From Kutzneria buriramensis (lineage in GTDB: Bacteria; Actinomycetota; Actinomycetes; Mycobacteriales; Pseudonocardiaceae): 64,000 bases of DNA. A model generated the notes under the pieces. That model worked only from the letters and a program-made list of their open reading frames with translations. It was not told the DNA's origin and did not search any database. Shown piece after piece: positions 7,841-16,451 of the stretch (positions are counted from its first letter, which is position 1; the number at the start of each line of letters is the position of its first letter). A program made the translations under genes and the position numbers. The stretch covers positions 10,850,001-10,914,000 of the forward strand of contig NZ_CP144375.1 in NCBI RefSeq assembly GCF_043575855.1, written 5' to 3'.

Positions 7841-9121
7841 GTGAAGCGCAAGTCCCTCTCGATCATAGTAGCGGCCGGCCTGTCCGCGGCGCTCGCGCTC
7901 GGCGGCTGCGCCCGCGCGAGCCAGGACTCGGCCGGAGCCCCCGGCGAGATCACGATGTGGACGCACTCGGCCGGCAATCCCGGCGAGTTGGCTGTGTACA
8001 AGCAGATCATCGCCGACTTCAACGCATCCCAGCACCAGTACAAGATCGTCCAACAGAACTTCCCGCAGGGCTCCTACAACGACGCGATCACCGCGGCGGC
8101 CGCCGCGCACAAGCTGCCCTGTCTGCTGGACATGGACGGCCCGGTGATGCCGAACTGGGCCTGGGCGGGCTACCTCCAGCCGCTGGGCCTACCGGACAGC
8201 CTGATCAACTCCCTGCTGCCCACCACCGTCGGCCGCTACAGGAACACCGTCTACTCGGCCGGCTACTGGGACGCGGCGCTGTCGATCTTCGCCCGCAGGT
8301 CGGTGCTGGACAAGAACAACATCAGGATCCCCACCGTCGACAAGCCGTGGACGCTGGACGAGTTCGACGCGGCCGTCACCACCCTGAAGGCGAACGGCTA
8401 CGCCACTCCGCTGGACCTGGGCGCCGCCGACACGGGGGAGTGGTGGTCGTACGCGTACTCGCCGATGCTCCAGAGCGCCGGCGGCGACCTGATCAACCGC
8501 GGCACGATGAAGTCCGCCGACGGCGCGCTGAACGGCCCGGACGCGGTGACGTTCTTCACCTGGTTCCAGCAGGCGTTCACGAACAAGTGGGCTGACAACT
8601 CCGGCCCGGTCGGCAACCAGCGCTTCATCGACAACAAGGTGGCGCTGAGCTATACCGGCGTGTGGAATGCCAAGGATGCGCTGGCCGCCGTCGGCGGCGA
8701 CCTGCTGATCCTGCCCCCGGTGGACTTCGGCAAGGGGCCGAAGATCGGCGGCGGCTCCTGGCAGTGGGGCATCTCGGCGGGCTGCCCGAACGCCGACGGG
8801 GCCCGCGCGTACCTGAAGTTCAGCTTCCAGGACTCCTACCTCACGGCCTTCGCCGACAGCCAGGTCGTCATCCCGAGCACCGCCTCGGCCGCGGCGGCGT
8901 CGAAGTACTTCAGCGACACCGGCGCGTTGCACCAGTTCGCGGTGCTGTCGCAGAAGTTCGCGCTGGCCCGGCCGGCCACGCCCGGCTACCCGGTGATCTC
9001 CTCGACCTTCGAGAAGGCGGCCAAGGACATCATGAACGGCGCCGAGGTGAAGTCCACGCTGGACACCGCCGTGCAGGCGATCGACACCGACATCAAGTCG
9101 CAGAACAACTACGGCTTCTAG
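7841..9121 (+). CDS. Sugar ABC transporter substrate-binding lipoprotein
   Basis: A 426-residue family-1 solute-binding protein. A basic N-terminus and hydrophobic stretch end in the lipobox L-G-G-C with Cys23, so the mature protein is a lipoprotein on the outer membrane face. The body begins with the I-T-M-W-T-H strand and contains the G-G-G-S-W-Q-W-G-I-S segment typical of oligosaccharide binders. It starts at GTG. It is followed by the two permease genes; a stable hairpin in the gap suggests higher expression of the binder than of the permeases. The likely ligand is fructan-derived oligosaccharide or sucrose, inferred from the GH32 neighbours. Confidence 0.9.
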   Translation: MKRKSLSIIVAAGLSAALALGGCARASQDSAGAPGEITMWTHSAGNPGELAVYKQIIADFNASQHQYKIVQQNFPQGSYNDAITAAAAAHKLPCLLDMDGPVMPNWAWAGYLQPLGLPDSLINSLLPTTVGRYRNTVYSAGYWDAALSIFARRSVLDKNNIRIPTVDKPWTLDEFDAAVTTLKANGYATPLDLGAADTGEWWSYAYSPMLQSAGGDLINRGTMKSADGALNGPDAVTFFTWFQQAFTNKWADNSGPVGNQRFIDNKVALSYTGVWNAKDALAAVGGDLLILPPVDFGKGPKIGGGSWQWGISAGCPNADGARAYLKFSFQDSYLTAFADSQVVIPSTASAAAASKYFSDTGALHQFAVLSQKFALARPATPGYPVISSTFEKAAKDIMNGAEVKSTLDTAVQAIDTDIKSQNNYGF

Positions 9122-9131
9122 ACCGTCCTTC

Positions 9132-9157
9132 CCCGCCCGGCGGCGACGCCGGGCGGG
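9132..9157 (+). terminator. Intra-operon hairpin with GCGA tetraloop
   Basis: An 11-bp perfect stem (9132-9142 with 9147-9157) is closed by a GCGA (GNRA) tetraloop between the binding-protein and first permease genes. Such hairpins commonly protect the upstream message or partly terminate, giving more binder than permease. It is not expected to be a full stop because the downstream genes have no evident promoter. Confidence 0.6.
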
Positions 9158-9178
9158 CCGAGAGGGAAGGCTCCTCCC

Positions 9179-10132
9179 ATGACGGCGATCTCCCCGCCGG
9201 ACACCCGCGCGGTCGGCGCGGCCGCGAGTTCCTTCCCGCGCCGCAGGATCCGCGCCGACCTGCGCTCCGAACGCCGGGCCGGCTGGGCCATGGTCGCCCC
9301 CGCCGTGCTGCTGCTGGCGGCGTTCCTGATCGTCCCGGTGCTCCTCGGCTTCGTCCTGTCGTTCACCAACGCCCGGCTGGTCTCGCCGGAACCGGTCGGC
9401 TTCGCCGGCCTCGACAACTTCGTCCGGGCGTTCACCGCCGACCCGACCTTCGTCCGCTCGCTGCTGAACACGTTCTGCTTCGCCGCCGTCGTGGTGCCGG
9501 TGCAGGCCGGGTTCGGGCTGGTGCTGGCCATCCTGGTGAACCAGAAGATCCGTGGCGCGGTCGCGTTCCGGGTCATCTTCTTCATCCCGGTGGTGACCTC
9601 GATCGTCGTGGTGTCGATCCTGTGGAAGTTCATGTACCAGCGGGACGGGCTGGTCAACTCGTTCATCGACTCGATCACCTTCGGCGCCTGGCGGGGCACC
9701 GCCTGGCTGGACAACCCGAGCACCGCGCTGGCCGCGATCATCGTGTTGTCCGTCTGGCAGGCGGTCGGCTTCCACATGCTGATCTGGCTGTCCGGGCTCC
9801 AGACCATCCCCGAGGAGCTGTACGAGGCTGCGCGCATCGACGGCGCCGGCGCCTGGCGGCAGTTCCGCGACGTGACGTGGCCGTGCCTACGCCCGACCCG
9901 GGTGTTCGTGCTGATCACCATCACCATCGCCGCGCTCGGCCTGTTCGTGCAGGTCGACGTGATGACCCAGGGCGGCCCCGTGGACGCCACCTCGACGCTG
10001 GTCTACCACGCCGTCCGGATGGGCTACCACCAGCAGCAGATCGGCTACGGCTCGGCGCTGTCGCTGGTGTTCTTCGTGCTGGTGCTCGTCGTCGCGCTGG
10101 TGCAGCGCTTCCTGACCCGAGACAAGGACTGA
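9179..10132 (+). CDS. Sugar ABC transporter permease (MalF/UgpA type)
   Basis: A 317-residue inner-membrane permease with about six membrane segments (first at about 38-60). The EAA loop that docks the ATPase reads E-A-A-R-I-D-G-A-G-A-W-R-Q-F near residue 218, followed by the conserved T-W-P-C-L-R-P. The cytoplasmic N-terminus is Arg-rich. It is coupled to the second permease, which starts 3 bp after its stop. No ATPase gene is present in the locus; carbohydrate importers of this class in actinomycetes usually share the MsiK ATPase encoded elsewhere. Confidence 0.92.
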   Translation: MTAISPPDTRAVGAAASSFPRRRIRADLRSERRAGWAMVAPAVLLLAAFLIVPVLLGFVLSFTNARLVSPEPVGFAGLDNFVRAFTADPTFVRSLLNTFCFAAVVVPVQAGFGLVLAILVNQKIRGAVAFRVIFFIPVVTSIVVVSILWKFMYQRDGLVNSFIDSITFGAWRGTAWLDNPSTALAAIIVLSVWQAVGFHMLIWLSGLQTIPEELYEAARIDGAGAWRQFRDVTWPCLRPTRVFVLITITIAALGLFVQVDVMTQGGPVDATSTLVYHAVRMGYHQQQIGYGSALSLVFFVLVLVVALVQRFLTRDKD

Positions 10133-10135
10133 GCC

Positions 10136-11041
10136 ATGGCCGCACACGTGGTCGAGGCGGGTGAGCGGGTGCTGCGCCGCCGCCGGCGCGTCTGGATCTA
10201 CCTCGTGCTGGTCGGACTCGCCGTGTTCTTCCTGTTCCCACTGGTGTTCATGTTCGTCTCCAGCCTCAAGCCCGACGGCCAGATCCTGTCCGACCTCGGC
10301 GGTTGGCGGGCGTTCCTGCCGCTGGGCGACATCAGCCTGCGCAACTACGCCGGGGTGTTCGACCGGGTCCCGGTCGGACGGTTCCTGCTCAACTCGGTGA
10401 TCGTCACGGTGGCGATCGTCGGCGCCGGGCTGGTGGTGAACTCCATGGCCGGCTTCGCGATCTCCCGGCTGCGCTGGACCGGCCGGGGCGTCGTGCTCAG
10501 CGTCGTCATCGCCACGCTGATCGTGCCGTTCGAGACCATCGCGGTGCCGATGGTCTACTGGGTCTCGCAGCTGCCGACCCTGGTGTTCCAGCACGGTCAG
10601 GTCGAGTACGACTTCGGTTGGCTGGACTCCTATCAGGTGCAGATCATCCCGTTCATCGCCAACGGCTTCTCGATATTCCTGTTCGCCCAGTACTTCTCGA
10701 CCATCCCGACCGCGATCGACGAGGCGGCCCGGATCGACGGCGCGGGCTGGTTCACCATCTACCGCAGGATCGCCGTGCCGCTGTCCGGGCCGGCGTTCGC
10801 CACCGTCGCCATCCTCACGTTCCTGCCGGCCTGGAACCAGTACCTGTGGCCGAGCATGGTCGTGCAGGACGAGAACCTGCGGCCGGTCATGGTCGGCATG
10901 CAGTACTTCTTCCAGGACAACACCGCCTGGGGCGAAGTCATGGCGTACACCTCGATGATCACGCTGCCGGTGCTCGTGGTGTTCCTCGCCTTCCAACGCG
11001 CTTTCGTCAGCAGCGTCGCCGCCAGCGGCGTCAAGGGATAA
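10136..11041 (+). CDS. Sugar ABC transporter permease (MalG/UgpE type)
   Basis: A 301-residue inner-membrane permease with six membrane segments. The EAA loop is D-E-A-A-R-I-D-G-A-G-W-F-T-I-Y, then R-R-I-A-V-P-L-S-G-P. It starts 3 bp after the stop of the partner permease, so the two are co-translated and form the heterodimeric channel for the lipoprotein-delivered sugar. It ends in the usual Q-R-A-F-V extension followed by a S-G-V-K-G tail, which is characteristic of MalG-type permeases. Confidence 0.92.
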   Translation: MAAHVVEAGERVLRRRRRVWIYLVLVGLAVFFLFPLVFMFVSSLKPDGQILSDLGGWRAFLPLGDISLRNYAGVFDRVPVGRFLLNSVIVTVAIVGAGLVVNSMAGFAISRLRWTGRGVVLSVVIATLIVPFETIAVPMVYWVSQLPTLVFQHGQVEYDFGWLDSYQVQIIPFIANGFSIFLFAQYFSTIPTAIDEAARIDGAGWFTIYRRIAVPLSGPAFATVAILTFLPAWNQYLWPSMVVQDENLRPVMVGMQYFFQDNTAWGEVMAYTSMITLPVLVVFLAFQRAFVSSVAASGVKG

Positions 11042-11127
11042 CGCCCCGCACCTTCTCGACGTGATCACCGTCGCCGGGCGCCGGTGTCGGTTCGCCGTGC
11101 CTGCCGACCTTTCCGAAAGGCTCGTGG

Positions 11128-12078
11128 ATGTTCTCGCTGCCCGATTCCTGGGTCTGGGACTTCTGGTTCGCCGACGACGGCGACCGGTATCACCTGTTCT
11201 TCCTGTACGCCTCGCGCGCCCTGCACGACCCCGAGGCCCGTCACTACCGCGCGTCGATCGGCCACGCGGTCTCGACCGACCTGGCCGACTGGACCCGGAT
11301 CGAGGACGCCCTGGTGCGGGCGGACGCCCCGGCGTTCGACGACCTGGCGACGTGGACGGGTTCGGTGGTGCGGCACCCGGACGGGACCTGGTTCCTGTTC
11401 TACACCGGCGCGGCGGCCGCCCCGGACGGCAAGAACGTCCAGCGGATCGGCTACGCCACGTCCCAGGACCTGGTGACCTGGCAACGGAATCCGGAGAATC
11501 CCGTGCTGGCCGCCGATTCCCGCTGGTACGAGACGCTGGACGTCGGCGTCTGGCACGATGAGGCCTTCCGTGACCCCTGGGTGTTCGCCGACCCGAACGG
11601 GGACGGCTGGCACATGCTCATCACCGCCCGCGCCACCGCCGGCGAGCCGTTCGAGCGCGGCGTCGTGGGCCATGCGGTCTCGGCCGATCTGCGGAGCTGG
11701 GAACCGCGCCCGCCGCTGACGGCCCCCGGACCGCGGGGATTCGGGCAGCTGGAGGTCACCCAGGTCGAGGTGGTCGACGGCCGGCCGATCCTGGTGTTCT
11801 CCTGCCTGGCCGAGCACGCCTCGGTGGACCGGCGGGCGACGGGCACGACCGGTGGCATCTGGGCCGCCCCGGCGGGCGGTCCGCTCGGGCCGTTCGACAT
11901 CGCGGCGGCCGAGCCCGTCACCGACGACCGCTTCTACAGCGGACGGCTGATCCGCCGCCGGTCCGACGACCGCTGGGTGCTGGTCGCCTTCCACCACCGC
12001 GGCGAAGACGGCTTCGTCGGTGTCATCAGCGATCCCATGCCGGTGGCGTGGGACGGCAAACGCCTCAGTGTTGTGTAG
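11128..12078 (+). CDS. Cytoplasmic GH32-type beta-fructosidase
   Basis: A 316-residue protein without a signal peptide, consisting of the five-bladed propeller only. Family catalytic positions are visible: Asp11 in the WVWD start (nucleophile), the R-D-P triad with Asp149 (transition-state stabiliser) and an acid/base Glu at 209 (Q-L-E-V) or 214. It lacks the C-terminal beta-sandwich of classical GH32 enzymes and the W-M-N-D-P-N-G form of the nucleophile motif, so GH68- or GH43-like specificity is possible. Located directly after the importer, it probably splits imported short fructans or sucrose into monosaccharides. The ATG at 11128 has a GAAAGG site upstream. Confidence 0.78.
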   Translation: MFSLPDSWVWDFWFADDGDRYHLFFLYASRALHDPEARHYRASIGHAVSTDLADWTRIEDALVRADAPAFDDLATWTGSVVRHPDGTWFLFYTGAAAAPDGKNVQRIGYATSQDLVTWQRNPENPVLAADSRWYETLDVGVWHDEAFRDPWVFADPNGDGWHMLITARATAGEPFERGVVGHAVSADLRSWEPRPPLTAPGPRGFGQLEVTQVEVVDGRPILVFSCLAEHASVDRRATGTTGGIWAAPAGGPLGPFDIAAAEPVTDDRFYSGRLIRRRSDDRWVLVAFHHRGEDGFVGVISDPMPVAWDGKRLSVV

Positions 12079-12102
12079 TTCTCCTCAGTTCCGGAGGTTG
12101 GC

Positions 12103-14109
12103 ATGAGCTCAAAGACGAGCGGGCCTCGACTATTGCGGACGGTGCTCGTGGTCGCCCTCGCGGCGACCGTGGTGGCCACGGGCGTGTTCGGTCCCGGCGG
12201 CGCCACTGCGGCGTCGTCGGCGACCACGTATCGCGCCCAGTACCACTTCACGGTGCCCGACCACTGGAAGAATGATCCCCAGCGGCCGGTCTACGTCGAC
12301 GGTAAGTACAACTACTACTACCTGTACGACGCCGACTATCCGACCCAGGTCGGCACCGCCTGGCGGCTCGCGACGAGCACCGACGGGGTCGCCTTCGCCG
12401 ATCAGGGCGTCGCCGCGCCGAAGAAGACGAACGCGAACTACGACCTCTGGTCCGGGTCGACGGTCGTGGACACCAGGAACACGGCCGGTTTCGGCACCGG
12501 CGCGGTGGTCCAACTGGTCACGCAGATGGACCACCCGAGCGCCGCGCAGATCGCGAACGGCTCCGGGCCGCAGGCGCAGTTCCTGTGGTACTCGATCGAC
12601 GGCGGCCGGACGTTCCGGCCCTACGGCGACACGCCGGTGATCCCCAACGGCGGCCGCGGCGCCTTCCGGGACCCGAAGGTCGTCTGGGACGCCGCGCGCG
12701 GCCGGTGGGTCGCGGCGATCACCGAAGGCGACCGGATCGGGTTGTTCACCTCGCCGGACCTGAAGACGTGGACGCAACGGTCGGACTTCGTGACCAGCTA
12801 CGGCACGCTGGAATGCCCGGACCTGTTCCAGATCCGCGCCGATGACGGCACCACGCACTGGGTGCTGGGCCTGAGCGCCAACGGGATGTCGGCTGGGATG
12901 CCCAATACCTACGCGTACTGGACCGGTTCCTTCGACGGGGCCAAGTTCACCGCCGACTCGGCCACGCCGCAGTGGCTGGACCAGGGCTTCGACTGGTACG
13001 CCGGCGTCACGTGGGAGGATCCGGCCGCGCCGCTGGACCGGCGGTTCGGGATGGCGTGGATGAACAACTGGGCGTACGCGGACACCACGCCGACCTGGGC
13101 CGCGGACGGCTTCAACGGCACCGACTCGATCGTCCGGCGGATCACCCTGAAGCGCTACGCGGACAGGTACGCGCTGGCCTCTCGGCCGACGCCCGCCCTG
13201 GCCTCCCGCACCGCCTCCGTGACCAACCTCGGCACCATCCAGGTCAACGGCGGCCCGGTGCCGCTGGCCTACCACGGCACCGCGTACGAGCTGGACACCG
13301 ACGTCAGCTGGACCCAACTGGACAACATCGGGTTGCAGCTGCGGGCGTCCGCCGACGGGACGCGCCATGCCGACGTCGGCATCTACCACGACTACAGCTA
13401 CCTGAACCGGCGGCAGACCGGCGAGCCCGACACCTCCGGGGCGCGGGGCGAGAGCCACGCGCCGTGGAATCCGGCCAAGACCAGCGCGCACCTGCGGATC
13501 CTGGTCGACCGCACCACGATCGAGGTGTTCGTGGACGACGGGCGGTACGTGCATTCCAGCGAGGTGTTCGCCGACCCGTCCGACACCGGCATCAACCTCT
13601 ACACCAGCGGCGGCAGCGGCACGTTCGCCAACACCACGATCACCGAGTTCCAGAACCTGGCTCAGCGCCCGGCCGAGCTGATCTCCGGGTTCGAAGGCAC
13701 TTCCTACGACCCGGGCTGGACCACCACCGGCAGCCTCGCGGGCACCGGGCCGTCGGTCGAGCACCTGCCCGGCATGGTCGGCAATGCCGTGCTGGACACG
13801 TCCGCCGGCGGCGGCGACCCGGCCACCGGCACGATCACCTCACCGACGTTCACCCTGGGCCGCAACCGCCTGCACTTCCTGGTCGCCGGCGGAAACCATC
13901 CGCACGGCCGGCACGGGGAGACCTCGATCAACCTGGTCGTGAACGGCGCCGTGGTGCGGACGGCGACCGGCGACGACACCGGGGTGCTCAAACCCGTCGA
14001 CTGGGATGTCAGCCAACTCCAGGGGCAGAGCGCCCAGGTGCAGGTCATCGACCAGGCGACCGGCAGGTGGGGGCACATCGTGGTCGACCAGGTGCTGCTG
14101 AGCGACTGA
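12103..14109 (+). CDS. Secreted GH32 levanase/exo-inulinase-type fructan hydrolase
   Basis: A 668-residue exported enzyme (signal peptide about 1-37). The GH32 propeller has W-K-N-D-P with Asp58 (nucleophile), F-R-D-P with Asp190 and L-E-C-P with Glu237 (acid/base). The GH32 beta-sandwich follows (about 365-520, including T-T-I-E-V-F-V-D-D-G). A further C-terminal beta-sandwich of about 140 residues (S-G-F-E-G-T onward, ending V-V-D-Q-V-L-L-S-D) is typical of levanases and resembles a carbohydrate-binding module. It degrades levan or inulin outside the cell and feeds the importer. It starts 24 bp after the intracellular GH32 gene and ends at a strong terminator, closing the locus. Confidence 0.9.
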   Translation: MSSKTSGPRLLRTVLVVALAATVVATGVFGPGGATAASSATTYRAQYHFTVPDHWKNDPQRPVYVDGKYNYYYLYDADYPTQVGTAWRLATSTDGVAFADQGVAAPKKTNANYDLWSGSTVVDTRNTAGFGTGAVVQLVTQMDHPSAAQIANGSGPQAQFLWYSIDGGRTFRPYGDTPVIPNGGRGAFRDPKVVWDAARGRWVAAITEGDRIGLFTSPDLKTWTQRSDFVTSYGTLECPDLFQIRADDGTTHWVLGLSANGMSAGMPNTYAYWTGSFDGAKFTADSATPQWLDQGFDWYAGVTWEDPAAPLDRRFGMAWMNNWAYADTTPTWAADGFNGTDSIVRRITLKRYADRYALASRPTPALASRTASVTNLGTIQVNGGPVPLAYHGTAYELDTDVSWTQLDNIGLQLRASADGTRHADVGIYHDYSYLNRRQTGEPDTSGARGESHAPWNPAKTSAHLRILVDRTTIEVFVDDGRYVHSSEVFADPSDTGINLYTSGGSGTFANTTITEFQNLAQRPAELISGFEGTSYDPGWTTTGSLAGTGPSVEHLPGMVGNAVLDTSAGGGDPATGTITSPTFTLGRNRLHFLVAGGNHPHGRHGETSINLVVNGAVVRTATGDDTGVLKPVDWDVSQLQGQSAQVQVIDQATGRWGHIVVDQVLLSD

Positions 14110-14118
14110 GCGGAGCGA

Positions 14119-14161
14119 CTGGTGCGAGGACAGGGCTTTTCGTCCTCGCACCAGTTTTTTT
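14119..14161 (+). terminator. Strong rho-independent terminator of the fructan locus
   Basis: A perfect 13-bp stem (14119-14131 with 14142-14154), 10-base loop and a run of seven T (14155-14161) lie 9 bp after the levanase stop. It is the clearest intrinsic terminator in the window. Confidence 0.92.
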
Positions 14162-14582
14162 ATGCCCCGATCCGGGCGGGATCGCATTTTCGGGCGAACG
14201 AGTTCCTGTTGGGTCGAATTCGCCTTCGGCGGCCTCCCGGTCGCGTGCCGGCACGCGGCGAACACGCGAAAAGAGGCCTGGGCCCGCAGCCGGATCCGGC
14301 GTCGGAGCGGCGATGCTCCTCGCGGCGTCGGCGGCCCGCCGAGCGGACGCCACCGGGAAAGACGTGCTGGTCACCATGCGAACGCCAGGCGAACGTCAAG
14401 CTGTCGTCATGGAGGTTTCGATCCGCGGCCGACAGGATGTTGTCCAACGGCAGGCGGAGAGCAGGGACCCATTGCCTCTCGCCGGCAAAAGGAGACAACC
14501 CGGCTCGTCGCCTGATTTACGTCGGCAGGAAGTGGCCGCGGAAGTCGGGTACTGCCCCCATTTTCAGAACGAAGGTGACCAC
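14162..14582. other. Long intergenic region with 11-bp direct repeats
   Basis: About 420 bp between the fructan terminator and the first small secreted gene with no convincing ORF. GCGAACG occurs at 14388-14394 and 14399-14405, exactly 11 bp apart, with a degenerate third unit at 14410-14416. On the other strand the unit reads GTTCGCC/GTTCGCA, similar to PHO-box or SARP-type direct repeats. The remaining part (14420-14570) probably holds the promoter and a structured 5' leader of the 14583 gene. Confidence 0.45.
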
Positions 14583-15023
14583 ATGTCCAGAATCGCCAAG
14601 ATGGCCGCCGTCGCGGCCCTCTCCGTGCCCGTCCTCATCGGCGCCGCCGGAACCGCGCAGGCCTCGACCCCGTCCGGCTGCTCCAGCGTCACCCAGATCG
14701 GCAGCACCGCGTACCTCACCGTCGGCGGCCAGACCATGGCCTCGGTGAAGCAGTACAAGGGCTGCGGCAAGAACTACGCCTACCTGTATGTCTGGGAGGG
14801 CTACCGGTCCACCCACAGCAGCTGGAACGCGTGCACGTCCATCGTCACCAACGGCGGACACACCCTCGAGGACGAGAGCTGCGGCAACAGCGGCAACCCC
14901 GTCGAGATCTGGTCCTTCGGCGCCTCGACCCTGTCGCAGTGCACCCAGGCTCTGGGATGGAACGGCCTCGGCGACTGGCCCGACCCCGGGGACGCCACCG
15001 CCAAGACCGACGTCCGCTGCTGA
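14583..15023 (+). CDS. Small secreted Cys-containing protein, paralogue A
   Basis: A 146-residue exported protein with a signal peptide of about 28 residues (ends A-Q-A). The mature part has seven cysteines, consistent with disulfides, and a core S-V-K-Q-Y-K-G-C-G-K-N-Y-A-Y-L-Y-V-W that recurs in the next gene. The ATG at 14583 is chosen because a signal peptide follows it and GAAGG lies upstream, although the frame is open far upstream. The K-Q-Y...C...A-Y-V-W pattern recalls DUF2690-type secreted proteins only weakly. Function unknown; it heads a run of four exported proteins. Confidence 0.72.
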   Translation: MSRIAKMAAVAALSVPVLIGAAGTAQASTPSGCSSVTQIGSTAYLTVGGQTMASVKQYKGCGKNYAYLYVWEGYRSTHSSWNACTSIVTNGGHTLEDESCGNSGNPVEIWSFGASTLSQCTQALGWNGLGDWPDPGDATAKTDVRC

Positions 15024-15046
15024 CCTCCACACAGGAACGAGAAGCC

Positions 15047-15511
15047 ATGCAGCGTTCGATTCCGCGCGTCGCCGGCGGACTGGCCGCGCTCGCCCTCGCC
15101 GTGACGCCGATGATCGCGGCGGCCGCACCGGCCTCCGCGACCACGATCAGCTCCTGCTCCGACGCGTACCAGGTGGGCAGCACCAAGGTGGTGCCCGACG
15201 AGCACGGGCAGTCGGCCATGTCCATCAAGCAGTACTGGTCGCCGCGCTGTCAGGAGAACTTCGCCTACGCCTACGTCTGGCAGTCCTTCCGCAACAGCCA
15301 CCCCGGCACCTGGACCATCTCGCTGGGTGAGATCTGGGTGCAGTCGCCCGGCGTGGAGACGAACCCCGTTTCCATGAGCTACACCGACACCCGGCAGGCG
15401 GAGGCCTGGTCGCCCGGCTTCGCCGGTGGTGGCCGCTGCACCTACGCCGAGGCCGCCCTCCTCTACGGCTCCTACGCCACCGACGGTCGCACCGACCAGC
15501 GGTGCGGCTGA
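15047..15511 (+). CDS. Small secreted Cys-containing protein, paralogue B
   Basis: A 154-residue exported protein, signal peptide about 1-31 (ends A-S-A). It shares layout with the preceding gene: S-C-S...Q-V-G-S-T, then S-I-K-Q-Y-W-S-P-R-C-Q-E-N-F-A-Y-A-Y-V-W, and a Cys near the C-terminus. The two are tandem duplicates that have diverged. It starts 23 bp after paralogue A with an AGGAA-type site and is followed 22 bp later by the peptidase gene. No enzyme motif is visible. A surface-structural, inhibitor-like or binding role is possible, but I do not assign one. Confidence 0.72.
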   Translation: MQRSIPRVAGGLAALALAVTPMIAAAAPASATTISSCSDAYQVGSTKVVPDEHGQSAMSIKQYWSPRCQENFAYAYVWQSFRNSHPGTWTISLGEIWVQSPGVETNPVSMSYTDTRQAEAWSPGFAGGGRCTYAEAALLYGSYATDGRTDQRCG

Positions 15512-15533
15512 CAAGAACGGACAGAAACACCGC

Positions 15534-16406
15534 ATGAAGACGATGACGATGACCCGGCGCGCCCTCACGGGGGTGCTCGCGACCTTCGCCGTCCTGGGCT
15601 CCCTGGGGCTGAGCGCGACGCAGGCGTCAGCCGTGACGCCGCACGCGGCCCAGACCGCCGCGCTGCCCGTCGTTGACATGGAAGCCGTCGTCAAGGCGGC
15701 CCAGATCGACCCTCGGCGCGCCGACAACACGTTGACCCCGGGCGCCAAGGACTCCGTGCTGGCCGTCGAGCAGGCGCTCCAGGCCCGCAACCTGCTGGAC
15801 GCCCGCTGGGTCGACGGCTACTTCGGCACCACGACCATCACGGCGTACGCGGCCTTCCAGCGTTCGCTCGGGTACACCGGTCTGGCCGCGAACGGGCTGC
15901 CCGGCGCGACCTCGCTGACCGCGCTCGGGCAGGGCCGGTTCACCGTCACCCGCGTGATCGGGCCGGGCGCGAAGCTCCAGCGCGACGGGTACACCATCAA
16001 CACCCGCACCCAGGCGATGCTCACCGAGACCGAACGCCTGCTGGGCTTCAAGCTGGTGCTGTCGCAGGGTTCCTACAACCCCGGCGGCGACCCGACCTCG
16101 GCCGGCACCCACGACGGCGGCGGTGTCGTGGACATCAACATCGACGGCATGTCCGCCACCACCCGCACCGCCGTCGCCAAGGCACTGCGCCAGGTCGGCT
16201 TCGCGGCCTGGGTCCGCAACCCGACGCAGGGCGACTGGCCGTGGCACATCCACGCGGCGGCGATCAGCGACACCGACCTGTCGACCCAGGCCCAGAACCA
16301 GACCGGTGACTACTACCTGGGCTTCAACGGCCTGGCCAACCACGGCGCCGACGACGGGCCCCGGATCCCGATCCAGACGTGGGAGGAGTACCAGCGCACG
16401 CACTGA
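15534..16406 (+). CDS. Secreted peptidoglycan-binding M15-type zinc peptidase
   Basis: A 290-residue exported protein (signal peptide about 1-32). A peptidoglycan-binding type 1 module (about 60-125, W-V-D-G-Y-F-G-T-T-T-I-T-A-Y-A-A-F-Q) precedes an M15/VanY-like zinc peptidase domain. Ligands are His193 in S-A-G-T-H-D, Asp200 in V-V-D-I and His240 in W-H-I-H. Such enzymes cut D-Ala-containing or other peptide cross-links in the wall. The ATG at 15534 is chosen for its signal peptide. It lies in a run of exported proteins together with a CHAP amidase, which suggests a wall-remodelling set. Confidence 0.82.
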   Translation: MKTMTMTRRALTGVLATFAVLGSLGLSATQASAVTPHAAQTAALPVVDMEAVVKAAQIDPRRADNTLTPGAKDSVLAVEQALQARNLLDARWVDGYFGTTTITAYAAFQRSLGYTGLAANGLPGATSLTALGQGRFTVTRVIGPGAKLQRDGYTINTRTQAMLTETERLLGFKLVLSQGSYNPGGDPTSAGTHDGGGVVDINIDGMSATTRTAVAKALRQVGFAAWVRNPTQGDWPWHIHAAAISDTDLSTQAQNQTGDYYLGFNGLANHGADDGPRIPIQTWEEYQRTH

Positions 16407-16451
16407 CCGGACGACACCACGATCACTGACACTTCACGGAAAAGGGACACT

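Noticed and set aside
14430..14560. A possible ydaO-type (c-di-AMP) riboswitch ahead of the secreted cell-wall genes
   Set aside because: Such riboswitches often precede wall hydrolases and a GGGACCC piece is present. I could not find the expected pairings or the conserved core, so no claim is made.
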